Source of the DNA: Oncomelania hupensis | Lineage: Eukaryota > Mollusca > Gastropoda > Littorinimorpha > Pomatiopsidae | DNA length: 64,000 nucleotides | Reading direction: 5' to 3' | NCBI GenBank assembly: GCA_036898135.1 | Contig: CM072516.1 | Span: 23,845,744 to 23,909,743 of the forward strand | Shown: one piece after another, positions 1-10,828 of the stretch | Layout of the letters: each line of letters begins with the position of its first letter | How positions within the stretch are numbered: position 1 is the stretch's first letter | Translations under genes and position numbers: made by a program | Notes under the pieces: model-generated | Seen by the model: only the letters and a program-made list of their open reading frames with translations | What the model was told of the DNA's origin: nothing | The model's database searches: none

Positions 1-218
1 TGTCTCTCGATTTGAAAGCCTTGTATAGGTAAACACACACATTTATAACAGTCGTGGCGTTGGTAGCAGACAATAACAATTGGAGATGAGAAGCACGTGG
101 CATTCTGTAATATTTTTTAGCAATGAACTTGTTCCTTAAAGTTTTCATAAAATGGACAGCAAAATAGAAAATGAATTTCATCTTCCACACCATTGTTACA
201 TAAAGGGCAAACTAAGTC

Positions 219-221
<3 letters not shown>
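1..221. other. No gene seen
   Basis: AT-rich unique-looking sequence before the first microsatellite. No ORF with splice support and no recognisable repeat family was found on either strand. Confidence 0.5.

Positions 222-273
<52 letters not shown>
222..273. repeat. (GA)n microsatellite
   Basis: About 25 uninterrupted GA dinucleotides. Apparent Glu-Arg or Leu-Ser reading frames across it are artefacts of the repeat. Confidence 0.97.
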
Positions 274-276
<3 letters not shown>

Positions 277-524
277 TATATGGAAATTGTTCAAGGGTAT
301 CTACCAACTCCTTTGCACTGTTGGGGTCACATATAAAATGCTTTTGGATCAGCTCGAGAAAGTTTGAATGTTCGTACGGTCTTTTGAAACATTCAATGCT
401 AAGGGAAGAAATTTCAGACAATGTTTTGAAATTTCGAAATAAACGGCTTGCCTTTGCGAAGAAAGTAACGTGCCCTCCTACAAATAAGCATCCCCCTTCT
501 CCGCTGTGTGATATGTATAAAACG

Positions 525-777
525 AAGTCTAACATGTGCACGCACGCATTTCATGGCACGGATTTTAAATATCTTGACGTTCATATCCTATACTGGGGTA
601 AGGGATGGGGGTGTGAGGAATGCCAGGTACGTAATTAAACACAATAAGCACTAGGTGCCTTTTACCCCTTCTCCCCCTCTCCCTCCCTCCCCCTTCTCGA
701 TCGCCCATGATTGTGCTCAGTTGTCTGGGGAGCCTAAGCCAGCAAGTGACTTCGGGCGACTTATATATATCTTTTAA

Positions 778-785
<8 letters not shown>
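525..785 (+). mobile_element. Degenerate SINE-A fragment
   Basis: A diverged copy of the body of the tRNA-derived SINE that is nearly complete at 34156. Recognisable blocks include the cacgcacgcattt stretch, the tctcgatcgcccatgattgtg block and a worn form of the gggcggctt block. The tRNA-like head is missing and the copy runs into an (AAT)n tract. This is pattern matching by eye, not an alignment score. Confidence 0.6.

Positions 786-855
<70 letters not shown>
779..855. repeat. (AAT)n microsatellite
   Basis: About 25 AAT units directly downstream of the degenerate SINE-A copy, consistent with expansion of a retroposon tail. Confidence 0.97.
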
Positions 856-857
<2 letters not shown>

Positions 858-2038
858 GGTCTCACTTATACCTGACAAAGTAGGTAAATTAATTGCAAGA
901 ACCATGTCCGAAACTTTGGATTAAAAATGTCACATCTTTAATTTAACCTCTGTCTTTCAGGGTTGTTTTTTTATTTTATCTCAACTTCCCTTCTATGTCT
1001 GTCTGTCTGTCTCTGTCTCTCTATCTCTCTCTGTCTCTCTCTTTCTTTGCCCATGCGATGAGAAAACACTGTTGTCAAACAGCGGCAATATCAATGCATG
1101 GTTCATGTACTGCTGTTGCTCGTGTTATTTCTGGAGGAATTTAATAACAAGAAACAACAAAGCACAACCGCAATACTGCACTCTCTCGGCTTTTGTTTTT
1201 TTCAAATTGCCAAGAAAGAAAGTTAGGAAGGACGGGGAGAGGAGGGGGTGGGTGGGTTGGGGATTGGAGATGGGTGTGCGAGGTCTGATGAGAAGAGATA
1301 AATGAAATAAGAATGAAACAAACAAACAAAAAGAACGAAGAAAGAAACAAAGAAACTAAATAAGAAACAAAGAACCGCATAGCGCCAAAAAGACAGATTT
1401 AGAGAAATAAGAGAAAACAATTAGACAGTGTTTGTTATCGTAGTTTGTTTTCCTTATAACCGTAATCTAACTAGCCAATTTAATCAAACACTGACTTTTA
1501 TATGTTTGTTTTGCATTCAGAAACATTCAAAGGGATTCACACCGGCCTTGACCTGTACTTGGGCGAAACAACAATAACAACAACATTAAAATCAATATTT
1601 CAAAAATATAGTATAAAAAAAAGTAAATTAAATTACATCAAATAAAGCGTAGCCTAACGAGAAATGCTATCAATATTAAAATTGAGAAAATAAAATCATA
1701 TCAAGGAGAACAGCAACTGGTGGATGTGTTTGTCTGCAGCAATCGTCCAACAAATCTCCCGCATGACTCAAGCCATGTTTTCGGGTCTAATTCCATATTC
1801 CGATTTTCTGACACTACTTTCCGCCATCTTCTGATTACTTCCTAAGATCATATTCGGTAAATGAGACTATTTGAATTTTCCGTTGGAAGACGCGACAAAG
1901 GTATGTTTGCAGTAACGTGCATTTTGTTAAACAAAATGTAATAAAACTGTTTTGGCGTGCAGTAGATTTTATTGTCGCGAGTAACAAAATATTGCTTAGA
2001 ATCTTTAAAAAGAGTCTACGTCTGCTTGAAAAACCATA
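856..2038. other. Unassigned region upstream of a possible first exon
   Basis: Low-complexity CT-rich (about 1000-1042) and GAAA-rich (about 1215-1380) patches, otherwise unassigned. From about 1740 the base composition is less skewed. GCCATCTT near 1822 resembles a YY1-type element, and this part could be promoter or 5'UTR for the exon at 2039. No coding sequence is supported. Confidence 0.35.
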
Positions 2039-2143
2039 ATGGCCGCGCATGCGCAACAAACTATTAATATTGAATTTGAAATGTGTTTCTCTGCGCTCGA
2101 AGACTATCGATCCCGAGGCCAACACGTGCCTGTATCACCAAAG
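2039..2143 (+). CDS. Possible first coding exon of an unidentified gene
   Basis: An ATG opens 35 codons (start MAAHAQQTINIEFEM, end HVPVSPK) and runs to a good splice-donor context, CCAAAG|GTGAATG, with the donor in phase 0. The palindrome GCGCATGCGC, which matches the NRF-1 consensus typical of housekeeping promoters, lies at 2045-2054, immediately after the start codon. The peptide (ALEDYRSRGQ region) loosely recalls the N-terminus of protein phosphatase 4 regulatory subunit 2, but this is weak. No second exon was found: downstream sequence is (CA)n and repeats, and the next supported gene is antisense. Treat as a candidate only. Confidence 0.3.
2045..2054. promoter_or_regulatory. NRF-1-like palindrome
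   Basis: GCGCATGCGC is a perfect 10-bp palindrome in AT-rich surroundings, next to a candidate start codon. Matching the NRF-1 consensus is established knowledge; function here is inferred. Confidence 0.35.
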
Positions 2144-2189
2144 GTGAATGAAGTGGTGAGCAGCTGGTATGGCTGTAGCTTATCTGTTA

Positions 2190-2250
2190 TACACACACAC
2201 ACACCCACACCCACACACACACACACGCACACACACACACACGCACACAG
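2190..2250. repeat. (CA)n microsatellite
   Basis: Imperfect CA/CCACA repeat. Confidence 0.9.
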
Positions 2251-2627
2251 GTTTGTATACGCCATACACTGAGGTCCATGTCATTACGCAACATAAATGA
2301 GGTCCACATGAATAAAATTAAAGTTTGCAAAAAACACATACAATTCAAAGAGAGGGCCTAAATATGTCCCTAAAAATCGGTTTGAGTTAGACAACAACTG
2401 TGTGGATCCTAAGATAAAGAGTATGTTTTGGAAGTGGGGTCCGTTGTCAAAAAGCGTTAATTTGGGGTCCAAGTGGGGAGAAGTGGGGTCTCTCATATAG
2501 TTATAATAAACAAATGAGATTTGACCTAATACCACAATTTCTTAGCTTTGTGTATCTTATGTTGTACGTTTACTAATATATTATTTGTTTCTGTTTATTT
2601 TTATTTTTTTTTACTTTTTCATGCATT
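2251..2627. other. Unassigned, contains GTGGGGTCC motifs
   Basis: Non-coding. Contains the GTGGGGTCC/TTGGGGTCC words that recur in the introns of the zinc-finger gene (near 6752, 8846, 9138, 10054, 11046) and at 14914, suggesting a shared repeat family. Confidence 0.4.
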
Positions 2628-2749
2628 GGGGGTATGAATTTGAAAGAGATAAAATATATATTTTTTAAAAAGTATATAATTTTTATTTTTTTTATTTTTA
2701 TATATATTTATTTTTTAAAATATTTTATCTCTTTCAAATTCATACCCCC
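2628..2749. mobile_element. Hairpin MITE, about 120 bp
   Basis: GGGGGTATGAATTTGAAAG at the left end is matched by its exact reverse complement at the right end, and the arms continue for about 30 bp before an AT-rich loop. The structure is that of a MITE or fold-back element. No target-site duplication was identified, so the superfamily is unknown. Confidence 0.75.
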
Positions 2750-3076
2750 CAAGACATGTTTGAAAAGTGCATTAAGAATTATTGAAAGCTTAATTATTCT
2801 TTTTCCTATGTATTTGAGAAATGGATTAAAACTGTGATTAAAATTTACACCTTTTACCTATGTGCATTTTGAAAGAAAGTCAAATATAATTCATGCTATT
2901 ACAGAAATGTGTGTAATATAGGCTTTCTTTTGTATTTAATTATTTATAAACATATTTATTTCATTATGTGTGTGGAGAGAGTGGGTGATTGTGTTTCTAG
3001 AGTATTTTATCACAAAGTGCCTATAGTCTGTATAAACATGAAATCAAAATCAAGTGAGAGAGCAAGAATCATCAGA

Positions 3077-3077
<1 letters not shown>
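2750..3077. other. AT-rich, nothing recognised
   Basis: No gene or known repeat recognised between the hairpin MITE and the (AG)n tract. Confidence 0.4.
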
Positions 3078-3136
<59 letters not shown>

Positions 3137-3201
3137 CCAGCAAGTGATACAGAGAGAGAGAGACAGCCAGCCAGCAAGTGATACAGAGAGAGAGAGAGAT
3201 T
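3078..3201. repeat. (AG)n with short tandem interruptions
   Basis: A long AG run is followed by two copies of a short unit (gacagccag, caagtgataca, then more AG), so a 25-30 bp unit containing part of the microsatellite has been tandemly duplicated. Confidence 0.9.
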
Positions 3202-3523
3202 CAAGTCAATTGGTCTTGTTTCAAAGTGTATTTAACACAAAACTTCCATATGAGGTGTGCTCATAATTAAGTAACATCCGTTATGTTTGAAGAAGTGAAG
3301 AACTAAAAGTAACAATTCATTGCTTTGTAATTTAATATTTGCTTTCATTTATAGATTTTATCAACATATTGGCTTATTTGTATTTGTCCAATTACAATTT
3401 AATTACTCATAACATCTTATTTTGGAACGGTTGTAAATAATAGTACCAATGAGTTGCAATTAAAATCGAACATCTATTTTCCAAAGCAAGCACACAAAAA
3501 ACTTAAGTATTTTTAAACAACAG

Positions 3524-3671
3524 CTACATATACGAAATAATTAGTTCTTTGCGAAGTTCGAGGGCATATGCCACATCAGTCTCTTCACTATGGGCTCTCT
3601 CAAGGTGGTGTGCCATCTTGATGATCAATCTTTGGCAATAGAAGCAACAATGTTGCTTGTCCCATTTCCTT
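3524..3671 (-). CDS. Terminal exon of zinc-finger gene (CC-x2-C/H-x4-H finger)
   Basis: The exon begins after a clean acceptor (ttgattttctttgcag) and ends at a TAG at 3524-3526. In the phase set by the upstream exons it reads RKWDKQHCCFYCQRLI, then IKMAHHLERAHSEETDV and AYALELRKELIISYM. The C-x2-C and H-x4-H spacing, together with the KMAxHLERxH block, looks like an atypical C2H2-type finger of the kind I associate with uncharacterised fish and invertebrate proteins having a KMARHLERxH signature. In those proteins the finger is usually followed by more sequence, so this one may be C-terminally short. It is the final exon of the gene starting at 13636. Function unknown; nucleic-acid binding is inferred from the finger. 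Confidence 0.7.
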
Positions 3672-3737
3672 CTGCAAAGAAAATCAAATACAAACTAAAC
3701 CTAGCATCTATAATAAAAATTTAGAAATATAATAATA

Positions 3738-3793
<56 letters not shown>

Positions 3794-3799
3794 GTGATG

Positions 3800-4155
3800 C
3801 TATTTACGCGCTTTTCCCCAAATCACCACTCAGGCTCAAAGCGCGGCGATCTGTACTAACATACACGCTCATATGTTTCACCCACTCTCACACACTCAAC
3901 AAACACACATATATCACTCAAACATGTGGTGTAAAGGCACGGAGATCACTATTAGAAGATTGAAAGGAAATTCGATTTTATTTTTGAAATACCATTATTG
4001 AAGAGAGGGATGAAACCGGAGTGCCCGGATAAAACCCTCGGTGACTTCAATAGTCTGGTACCTAAGTCACATACGTTCGTTCTTTGCGGAAATCGAACCC
4101 GCGACCTTCGGCATAGGAAACCGACGACTAACCCACTGCGCCACGAGGCCACCCC
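3800..4155 (-). mobile_element. tRNA-derived SINE, family C
   Basis: Read on the minus strand, the head is tRNA-like: CCTCGTGGCGCAGTGGGTTA (A-box-like), then GGTCGCGGGTTCGATTTCC (B-box-like). The body contains the words tcaatag, gaccttcgg, gtgcccgga and a 3' stretch gcgctttgagcctgagtgg. A second copy with the same layout and orientation is at 57320-57700. The two share both ends, so this is a genuine dispersed family. Confidence 0.85.
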
Positions 4156-5502
4156 CTTTACGTAGCATTATCATACATTGTTTCATAATAAACAATATTT
4201 TAACTGCCCATTTATTGATTGTATATTTCTGTCTCTCCTCACATAAGAAAACAGTCTCCATGGTATTTGTAATAAGGACAACAAAGTATGCAAATAAACA
4301 AGTAAGTAAAGTAATGAATTTCGTTTAAAAAATAAGAACAATGATTACGAATAATCATACATTCTAATTATAAACACATTTCTTAATAACAAACTAGAAG
4401 GGCAAAGCCCACAAGACTCACATGCTCCTTATGGAACTTATATTTTTAACATGGAAATGAGTGCCCATAAGAAGAAACAAGAAACGGTGGCATTAAAATG
4501 CAAAGTAATAGCGACTTTGATCTTTCTATACTCTTGGCTTTGAGATTACCTTGACCTTCAGCTCCAAATATACTCATGTACTATGAAATAAACTATAGCA
4601 AAAGTGGCATTATGTCCACTCCCCCTCCTCACCTCCCTCCCACCCCCCACCCCCACCCACCCCCCACCCACCCAAAAAAAAAAGTTACCTTGGGATCACC
4701 ATGACAATTACGTGATGAATAAATAATCATTCCACTGATTACCCATTTTTTATGATTTTGTCAGGTCTAAAATGAACTTGACCCTTCAAAAATAAACGCA
4801 AAAATGAAACGTACATGAACAATCAATCTGTCATCTCTAACTACAAGTTTGGACTTTATATCTCAGGGTCGAGGTCACTTCAACGTACCTATACTAACCG
4901 ACTTTTGACATATCCAGTGAACTTGACGATGGAGTGAGGTTGACCAAATTTGCCTAGTATGTGTGTCTCATTGATATTCATCATGCATAAAAGAATCATA
5001 AGTTCAATAATAATAACTTGGAGAAAAAAATTGTGAAAATTGTCTTTTTTTTTAAAAAATAACATTTGTTTACCTTGTGACCTTGGCTTTGAAGTGAAGT
5101 CATCCACTGATCACTATGGAGGTCTCATGAATATACACCATCTTACCAAGGTTGGAAATGGTTGTAATAGTTTAAATAAGTTCTGAGATATTAATTCACT
5201 TGCAAGTTTTGCACAGACGGACGGCTGACGGTGGACAGACCGACGGATGGATGCCATAAAAAAAAATTAATGTCAATTTTGGACTATTTAGGACTTATCA
5301 CGCATGGATTTGCAAACATTTTGATTTTTTAACAAAAATTTGAGGGTGGGGGTGGGGGAGATGAGTGGTGGTGAGTACATAGACTCACACTGCCATGCAT
5401 GTGAGTCAAAAAGTTTATAGCATCAGTTAATTTTGCTAAAATAACCAATTAATTTTTGGATTGTTATTATTTAAGGAATAATTTGAGGGAAACTTAACTG
5501 TA

Positions 5503-5613
5503 GTGGCCTGATAACACAGTTGGTTTAGGGTGCTGGTTTCCTTTGCTAATAGGTAGGGAATTCGAACCCCCAAATATAGCATGTGCCCAAACCACTACGC
5601 TACTAGGCCACAC
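5503..5613. mobile_element. Head-to-head tRNA-like palindrome
   Basis: Both strands read as a tRNA-like SINE head: gtggcctgataacacagttg from the left and gtggcctagtagcgtagtgg from the right. They share a central B-box-like palindrome, GGAATTCGAACC. This could be two SINE heads fused in inverted orientation or an inverted duplication of one head. No body or tail is attached. Confidence 0.45.
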
Positions 5614-5694
5614 CATTAACAGATATCTAGTCGTTTCTTATCTTCACTGACTTGCACAAAGTAAATACATTTTATATTTATATCTACTACTCAC

Positions 5695-5748
5695 CTTTTA
5701 CCTTTGCTTGAAGTGTAAGCATGAACACTGGCGTCAGACTCTGTGTCA
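5695..5748 (-). CDS. Microexon A1 of zinc-finger gene
   Basis: A 54-nt exon with acceptor tgtttgttacag and donor AAAAG|GTGAGT. It is phase-symmetric: the upstream exon supplies two bases and this exon leaves two. It encodes DTESDASVHAYTSSKGK and ends in AG, which joins the A that opens the finger exon to give Arg. It is related to A2-A5 through the Pro/Thr-Glu-Ser-Asp/Glu core followed by Ser-Val and a Ser-rich end. Confidence 0.65.
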
Positions 5749-5949
5749 CTGTAACAAACACAATGCAAAGTCAGAGTCCACGGCTTTATTATAATACTTA
5801 ACACAGCTTGCATTTTACCACCCATACATTTTCAATGCTGGTCCATCCAGCATATTGTGTAGTTGTTTTTTTCTGACATGATCTGCACAAAAGGACATCA
5901 ATCTAATTCTTTTTTTTCACTGACTCGATCTGCACAAAAGGACATCAGT

Positions 5950-6431
5950 CTACATTTCAAGGTAAGGCTGCTGCGCTCCATCTTCCTATATGCTTGCGAA
6001 ACATGGACCCTCACAGATCTCCAACGAAGAATACAAAGCATGGAGATGAGGTGCTACAGAAGACTTCTGGGCATTTCCTATACCCAGCACATCACCAACG
6101 AGGAAGTCCGACAGACCATCACACAAGCCATTGGACAGCACAATGACCTGCTCACAGTAGTGAAAAAACGAAAACTCCGATGGTATGGCCACGTAATCAG
6201 ATCATCAGGTCTTGCAAAGACCATCCTGCAAGGCATTGTGCAAGGAGGTAGAAGAAGAGGAAAACCGAAAAAGAGGTGGGAGGACAACATTCGAGAATGG
6301 ACTGGTTTGACACTGAGCGAAACAATCAGGGTTGCTGAGGACAGGGAAAGATGGAGTACGCTGTTTAAACAATCATCTGTGGTGCTCCTACGACCTCCGA
6401 GTTACGGGATGGGATAGGATAGGATAGGATC
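5950..6431 (+). pseudogene. RTE-type LINE, 3' end, 5'-truncated
   Basis: An open frame to a stop at 6415 encodes the C-terminal part of an endonuclease/reverse-transcriptase polyprotein: LLRSIFLYACETWTL, MEMRCYRRLLGISY, KRKLRWYGHVIRSSGLAKT and RRRGKPKKRWEDNIREWTG. These blocks are typical of RTE-group non-LTR elements. Directly after the stop comes a short tandem tail of GGATA units, the kind of 3' microsatellite tail RTE elements carry. The RT and endonuclease domains are missing, so it cannot move on its own. It sits in the intron between microexons A1 and A2. Five other copies with the same tail lie in this window. Confidence 0.88.
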
Positions 6432-6487
6432 AAACTAAATAAAATCAAAGCATAGAAATTATTATATAAATAAGTGTAACTACTCAC

Positions 6488-6547
6488 CTTTTAACTGGGA
6501 TTGAACAGCGAGCAGGAACACATACACTGACGTCAGACTCATGTTCA
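6488..6547 (-). CDS. Microexon A2 of zinc-finger gene
   Basis: A 60-nt exon (20 codons, phase-symmetric) between acceptor gtgtttgttacag and donor AAAAG|GTGAGTAG. It encodes EHESDVSVCVPARCSIPVK plus the shared split codon. Its flanking intron sequence is duplicated around A4, marking it as part of the tandem array. Confidence 0.65.
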
Positions 6548-6980
6548 CTGTAACAAACACAATTCAACATCACAGTGCACCAAATGTTTTCTTATAATAA
6601 GTGTTTCATCTATGTTAAACATTTATACAAAATAACTCGTATTTGGCTTGCAGTTCTCTGCACTGACTTCACCAACAAAACAAAACAATAATTTAAAAAA
6701 AAAAAAAGTTTGCCTTCGTTTTGTTTTACACTGTAATTTATACCAGTAAAGTGGGGTCCCAACAACACTTCATATAATCTGACATTTCTTTGTACCTCAA
6801 AGTGAGGTCCAACTTGTACTTTACTTATACTGAATGTTTTGCCATTTAGAAGTTTACGTTTTGTTGTTGTTGAAGTGGGATTTAACTTAGCAATACACTG
6901 AATTGCAAGATATGTACCATTTTTACATGTAGCCTGCAAATATAAGCGCAAATAAAAGCGCTATATACAAAGTGATGATA

Positions 6981-7031
6981 TAATAATAATAATAATAATA
7001 ATATTAATAATAATAATAATAATAATAATAC
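6981..7031. repeat. (AAT)n microsatellite
   Basis: Imperfect AAT run inside an intron of the zinc-finger gene. Confidence 0.95.
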
Positions 7032-7167
7032 TTTTGATTTTATTCTGCATGGCCAAATAATTTATTGCAATAACAAGTACAAATTGCAATTTACATCTAC
7101 TTATATGACTGGAGATAGCTGCTAACTAAAACAAATCAATCGTTCACAAACTCCCTATGGTTCTCAC

Positions 7168-7212
7168 CTGTCACTGGCTGTTTCCTGAATTTGTAGTTTC
7201 GTTTGCAGCATC
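7168..7212 (-). CDS. Microexon D1 of zinc-finger gene
   Basis: A 45-nt phase-symmetric exon between acceptor ttgctgtcgcacag and donor GACAG|GTGAGAAC. It encodes MLQTKLQIQETASD plus a split codon. It is duplicated at 9477-9521 with the same splice sites and length, and a broken third copy lies at 10548. Confidence 0.55.
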
Positions 7213-7366
7213 CTGTGCGACAGCAAAGGGAACTCAGATTAGAAGACTGCACACTCATAGCTTTTACCGATACATTATTTGCTTGAATAAAGATGCTACC
7301 AGAAAACACGTCCTGTACTTTCTTGCATGCACTGACTGTTTTTAGTAATCTCATCACATGTAATGG

Positions 7367-7815
7367 TTATTATTTATTTATTATTATTATTTAATCGTTC
7401 TTATATAGCGCTTTTCCAGCTCAAGAGCTGTTCAAGGCGCTGGCCGATACAGGATCTAACTCAAGCCGCCCGAGACGCCCACCCGCAGCCTTTGGGCGCA
7501 TGGTCTGACGCCCGGACAACTGAGCACAATCCTGGGCAGCCAGGGATGGGGGAGAAGGACCTAGGTGCATGCTGGGTGTTTTCTTGTCACCGGCACTCAC
7601 CCGCCTAGGACATGAGCGTCAGGATCTTTAAAGTCCGTTATGATGGAATGTATGCGACACAGACTAGACCTCGGTTTATACTCTCATCCGAAGGAGTAGG
7701 AAAACAGGAGTAAAGTGTCTTTCCCAGGGACACAACACAATGGCCCGGCCAGGGCTCGAACCCGGGACCTTCCGATCCGCAAGCCGAAGCACTACCATTA
7801 GACCACAGTGCCTCC
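7367..7815 (-). mobile_element. SINE-A, nearly full length
   Basis: On the minus strand it starts with ggaggcactgtggtctaatg (A-box-like), then a B-box-like gggttcgagccctgg, a long body, and ends ttgagctggaaaagcgctat before an AT-rich tail. It matches the copy at 34156-34592 throughout. Both boxes expected of a pol III promoter are intact. It lies in an intron of the zinc-finger gene. Confidence 0.92.
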
Positions 7816-8189
7816 AGCTTATATATATACCTTGTCTTTAATAACTTGATTAACATTAAACGTAGTGAAGTTTATAATAGATCTTGGCTGGTTTGATCAT
7901 CTTCGTTGACTTGAGCATCATTAAGTAAGATCCACATATTCTTTATCTCCACTGACTTGATCAACATACTGTCAGCTCACCATATAATTTATCTCTACTG
8001 ACGTGATCAAGAAAGGTCAACTTAAACTTTATTTTAGCAGACTTGACCATCATAAAGTCACCAATGTAATTGAAATTTTACTAATAATACACATTATTTT
8101 AGGGAAATGTGTAATGAAACAGCCGAAATGGTCTGTTATATTAATAAGTAAATAAAGTACTAAATCTATAAACAAGAAGAACAACCCAC

Positions 8190-8249
8190 TTTTCACTGGA
8201 CCTTTGGCTTGAAGTGCAATGTGGAACACTTGTGTCGGACTCAGGGTTA
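8190..8249 (-). CDS. Microexon A3 of zinc-finger gene
   Basis: A 60-nt exon after acceptor gcgtttgttacag, ending at GTGGGT (a weaker donor than its paralogues). It encodes NPESDTSVPHCTSSQRSSE and keeps the common phase. Closest in sequence to A1 and A5. Confidence 0.55.
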
Positions 8250-8575
8250 CTGTAACAAACGCAATGCAACATCAGAGAACACCAGTTGCTTTCTTATAAT
8301 ACTTGGCACAGCTCGTATTTTATCATCCATTTATTTCCAATGTAAATTAAGGTCAATCCAGCATATTGTTTTTCTTTCCTGACATGGTCTGCAGAAAATT
8401 ATTTCAATCTTAATCTTTATTTTCACGGAATTGATTGCAATAAATAAATATCGAGCTATTTCTAAACCTGTACTAACTTGAATGAAGTTGATCGGAGTAA
8501 ATAAATTACTAACTAAATCAAGGTAAATAAAATCAAAGCACACAAATTACTATATAAATAAGTGTAAATACTCAC

Positions 8576-8629
8576 CTTTCTATTGGGCTTGAACCACAAG
8601 CAGTAACACTGCCTTCAGACTCAGGGTCA
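8576..8629 (-). CDS. Microexon A4 of zinc-finger gene
   Basis: A 54-nt exon between acceptor gtgtttgttacag and donor GAAAG|GTGAGT. It encodes DPESEGSVTACGSSPIE plus a split codon. A2-type flanks. Phase-symmetric, so it can be included or skipped without changing frame. Confidence 0.65.
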
Positions 8630-9476
8630 CTGTAACAAACACCATTCAACATCAGAGTGCACTAACAGCTTTCTTATAAGTGGTACCGCTGTGTCCAACA
8701 CATATACAAAATAACATGTATGTATCTAATCTGCAGTTCTTTGCACTGACTTCACCAACATACCAACAACAACAATAAATAAATATATCAATAAAAAAAC
8801 ACACTTTCCTACATTTTGTTTTACATTGTAATGTATACAACTAAAGTGGGGTCCCAACAACACTTCATGTAATCTGACTTTTCATTGTATCTCAAAGTGA
8901 GGTCCAACTTATACTTTACCTACACTGAATGTTTTGCCAGTTAATGAGTTATACGTTTACATTTCATTGTTGTTGAAGTGGGTTTTAACTCACCATGTAC
9001 CAATACACTGACATTATCAACATAACAAAACATTTATATTTGTTTAAAAACAAAAAAGCCAAAAACAAAAAAACTCAATTAAAAAAAAGCTCTTTCACAC
9101 ATGTTGTTCTACGCGGTATTTTAAACAGGTAAAGTGGGGTCCCAACAGCACTTCAAGTACTCTGACTTTCATTGTAGCTTAAAGTGAGGTCCAGCATACA
9201 CTTTACATACAATGAATAGTTTGCTATTCAGACGTTTACGTTTTGTTGTTTATTATGTATATTTTAACTTACCAATAAACTGAATTGCAAGATTTCTACT
9301 AGGCTACATTTACCACTTGCTTGCGAACGACACTTTAAATGTCATTGCAGCAAGGCCAAATAAAGCATTGTCATGGCAAATGAAAATTGCAATTTAAAAC
9401 TACCTACTTCTATGACTGGAGAGATGGCTACTAACTAAATCAAATCAATCATTCAGTAATTCTGTGTGTTTCTCAC

Positions 9477-9521
9477 CTGTCACAAGCGATTTCCTGCATT
9501 TGTAGTTTAGTGGGCAGCATC
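9477..9521 (-). CDS. Microexon D2 of zinc-finger gene
   Basis: A 45-nt exon paralogous to D1 (both flanks and splice sites conserved), encoding MLPTKLQMQEIACD plus a split codon. Substitutions change amino acids but keep the frame. Confidence 0.55.
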
Positions 9522-10152
9522 CTGTTCAACAGCAAAGGGAAATCAGATTAGAAGACTGCACACTCACAGCTTTTATAGATACATATTTGCTTGTGTAAAG
9601 ATGCTACAATAAAAACATGTCCTGTACTTTCTTGTCTGCACTGATAGAATCAACGTAAAGCAGAGCCCAGCCTATTTTATCCACACTGGAATTCACAGTG
9701 TGAAGTGGGGTCCGTCTTATACTTTGTGTTTAGTAATCTCATCACAACATACAATGGTTTCCAGCTTATACCTTGTCTTTAATAACGCAGTCAACATTAA
9801 ATGTGATGAAGCTTATATCTTTGCTGGCTTGATCAACCTAAGTGGTGGTCTATTTTTTTTTTTTTCCAACATCAGAGTGCACCAACAGCTTTTTTACAAG
9901 TGGTACAGCTGTGTTAAACACTTATACAAAATAACATTTAGCTAATCTGCAGTTCTTTGCACTGACTTCATCAACATAACAAGAACAATAAATACATCAA
10001 GTAAAAAAAACACTTTCATACATTTTGTTTTACATTGTATTGTATACAACTAAAGTGGGGTCCCAACAACACTTCATGTAATCTGACTTTTCATTGTATC
10101 GCAAATTGAGGTCCAGCTTACACTTTACCTACACTAAATGTTTTGCCATTTA

Positions 10153-10430
10153 GGCGTTGTGGCAGCATGGTCTAAGGCGGGGCTAACTTGCATTGTCGAC
10201 AGGCTAGAAACCAATGGTGTCTGATAGATGTGGGATCGATCCCGCCTCTGGGCCTTATGTTTCTCCGAATATTATTTACTTTCGACTCGGACGTCTCAGG
10301 TTTTTTTCTGGGTACTTTGGTTTGTTCCCCCAGCACAATTTGCGGCGGCTACGCCTTCCCAAGGGGAGGCAGCCCAGACTTTCCCGATAAAAATGGACAA
10401 TAAAGTGTAAAAAGGAAAAAAAATTAAAAA
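10153..10430 (+). mobile_element. tRNA-derived SINE, family D
   Basis: Starts with gttgtggcagcatggtctaa and a B-box-like GGGATCGATCCC, followed by a body ending in an A-rich tail (aaaaaggaaaaaaaatt). The same head recurs at 11148-11235. It interrupts the duplicated intron module found after the C repeats, so it inserted after the tandem duplications. Confidence 0.75.
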
Positions 10431-10547
10431 TGACCTTTTTGTTGAAGTGGGTTATAACTTACCAACTATCAACTTATATGACTGGAGATAATTACTAACT
10501 AGTAACTAAATCAAATCAATCATTCAGTAACTCTGTATGGTTCCCAC

Positions 10548-10580
10548 CTGTCACTGGCTCTTTCCTGCATTTGTAGTGAT
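10548..10580 (-). pseudogene. Truncated microexon D3
   Basis: Retains the donor side (CCAGTGACAG|GTGGGAAC) and part of the D exon, but the acceptor half is replaced by other intron sequence (the gtgatcaagaaactatc block). Not a usable exon. Confidence 0.5.
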
Positions 10581-10769
10581 CAAGAAACTATCAGGTCAGC
10601 TTAAACTTTACCTTAGCAGTATTGACCATCATAAAGTCACCAATATAATTGAAAGTTCAATTATAATACACATTTCTATAGGAAAATGTGGAAGAAAACA
10701 GACGAAAACGACTATTACTACCAATAAGTAAATAAAGTATTAAATCAATAAACAAGAATAACAACTCAC

Positions 10770-10828
10770 TTTTCACTGGACCTTACGCTTGAACTGTATA
10801 GTGTAAGATTTGTTTCAGACTCAGGTTA
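10770..10828 (-). pseudogene. Microexon A5, one base short
   Basis: Clear paralogue of A3 (same acceptor, donor AAAA|GTGAGTTG) but 59 nt long. The run CCC near the 5' end is CC here, so inclusion would shift the reading frame. Likely a decayed or skipped member of the array. Confidence 0.5.

Larger units (their letters stand above)
3672..5694 (-). other. Last intron of zinc-finger gene, repeat-filled
   Basis: Donor at 5694 (AAAAG|GTGAGT) and acceptor at 3672. Holds an (AAT)n tract (3727-3793), a SINE-C copy, diverged repetitive sequence around 4400-5300 (with gacggacggctgacgg and gacagaccgacggatgg words typical of dispersed molluscan repeats) and a head-to-head tRNA-like structure at 5503. 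Confidence 0.5.

Noticed and set aside
222..273. Glu-Arg and Leu-Ser repeat ORFs over the (AG)n tract (and similar at 3078, 21878, 22183, 53699)
   Set aside because: They are translations of dinucleotide repeats with no splice or homology support.
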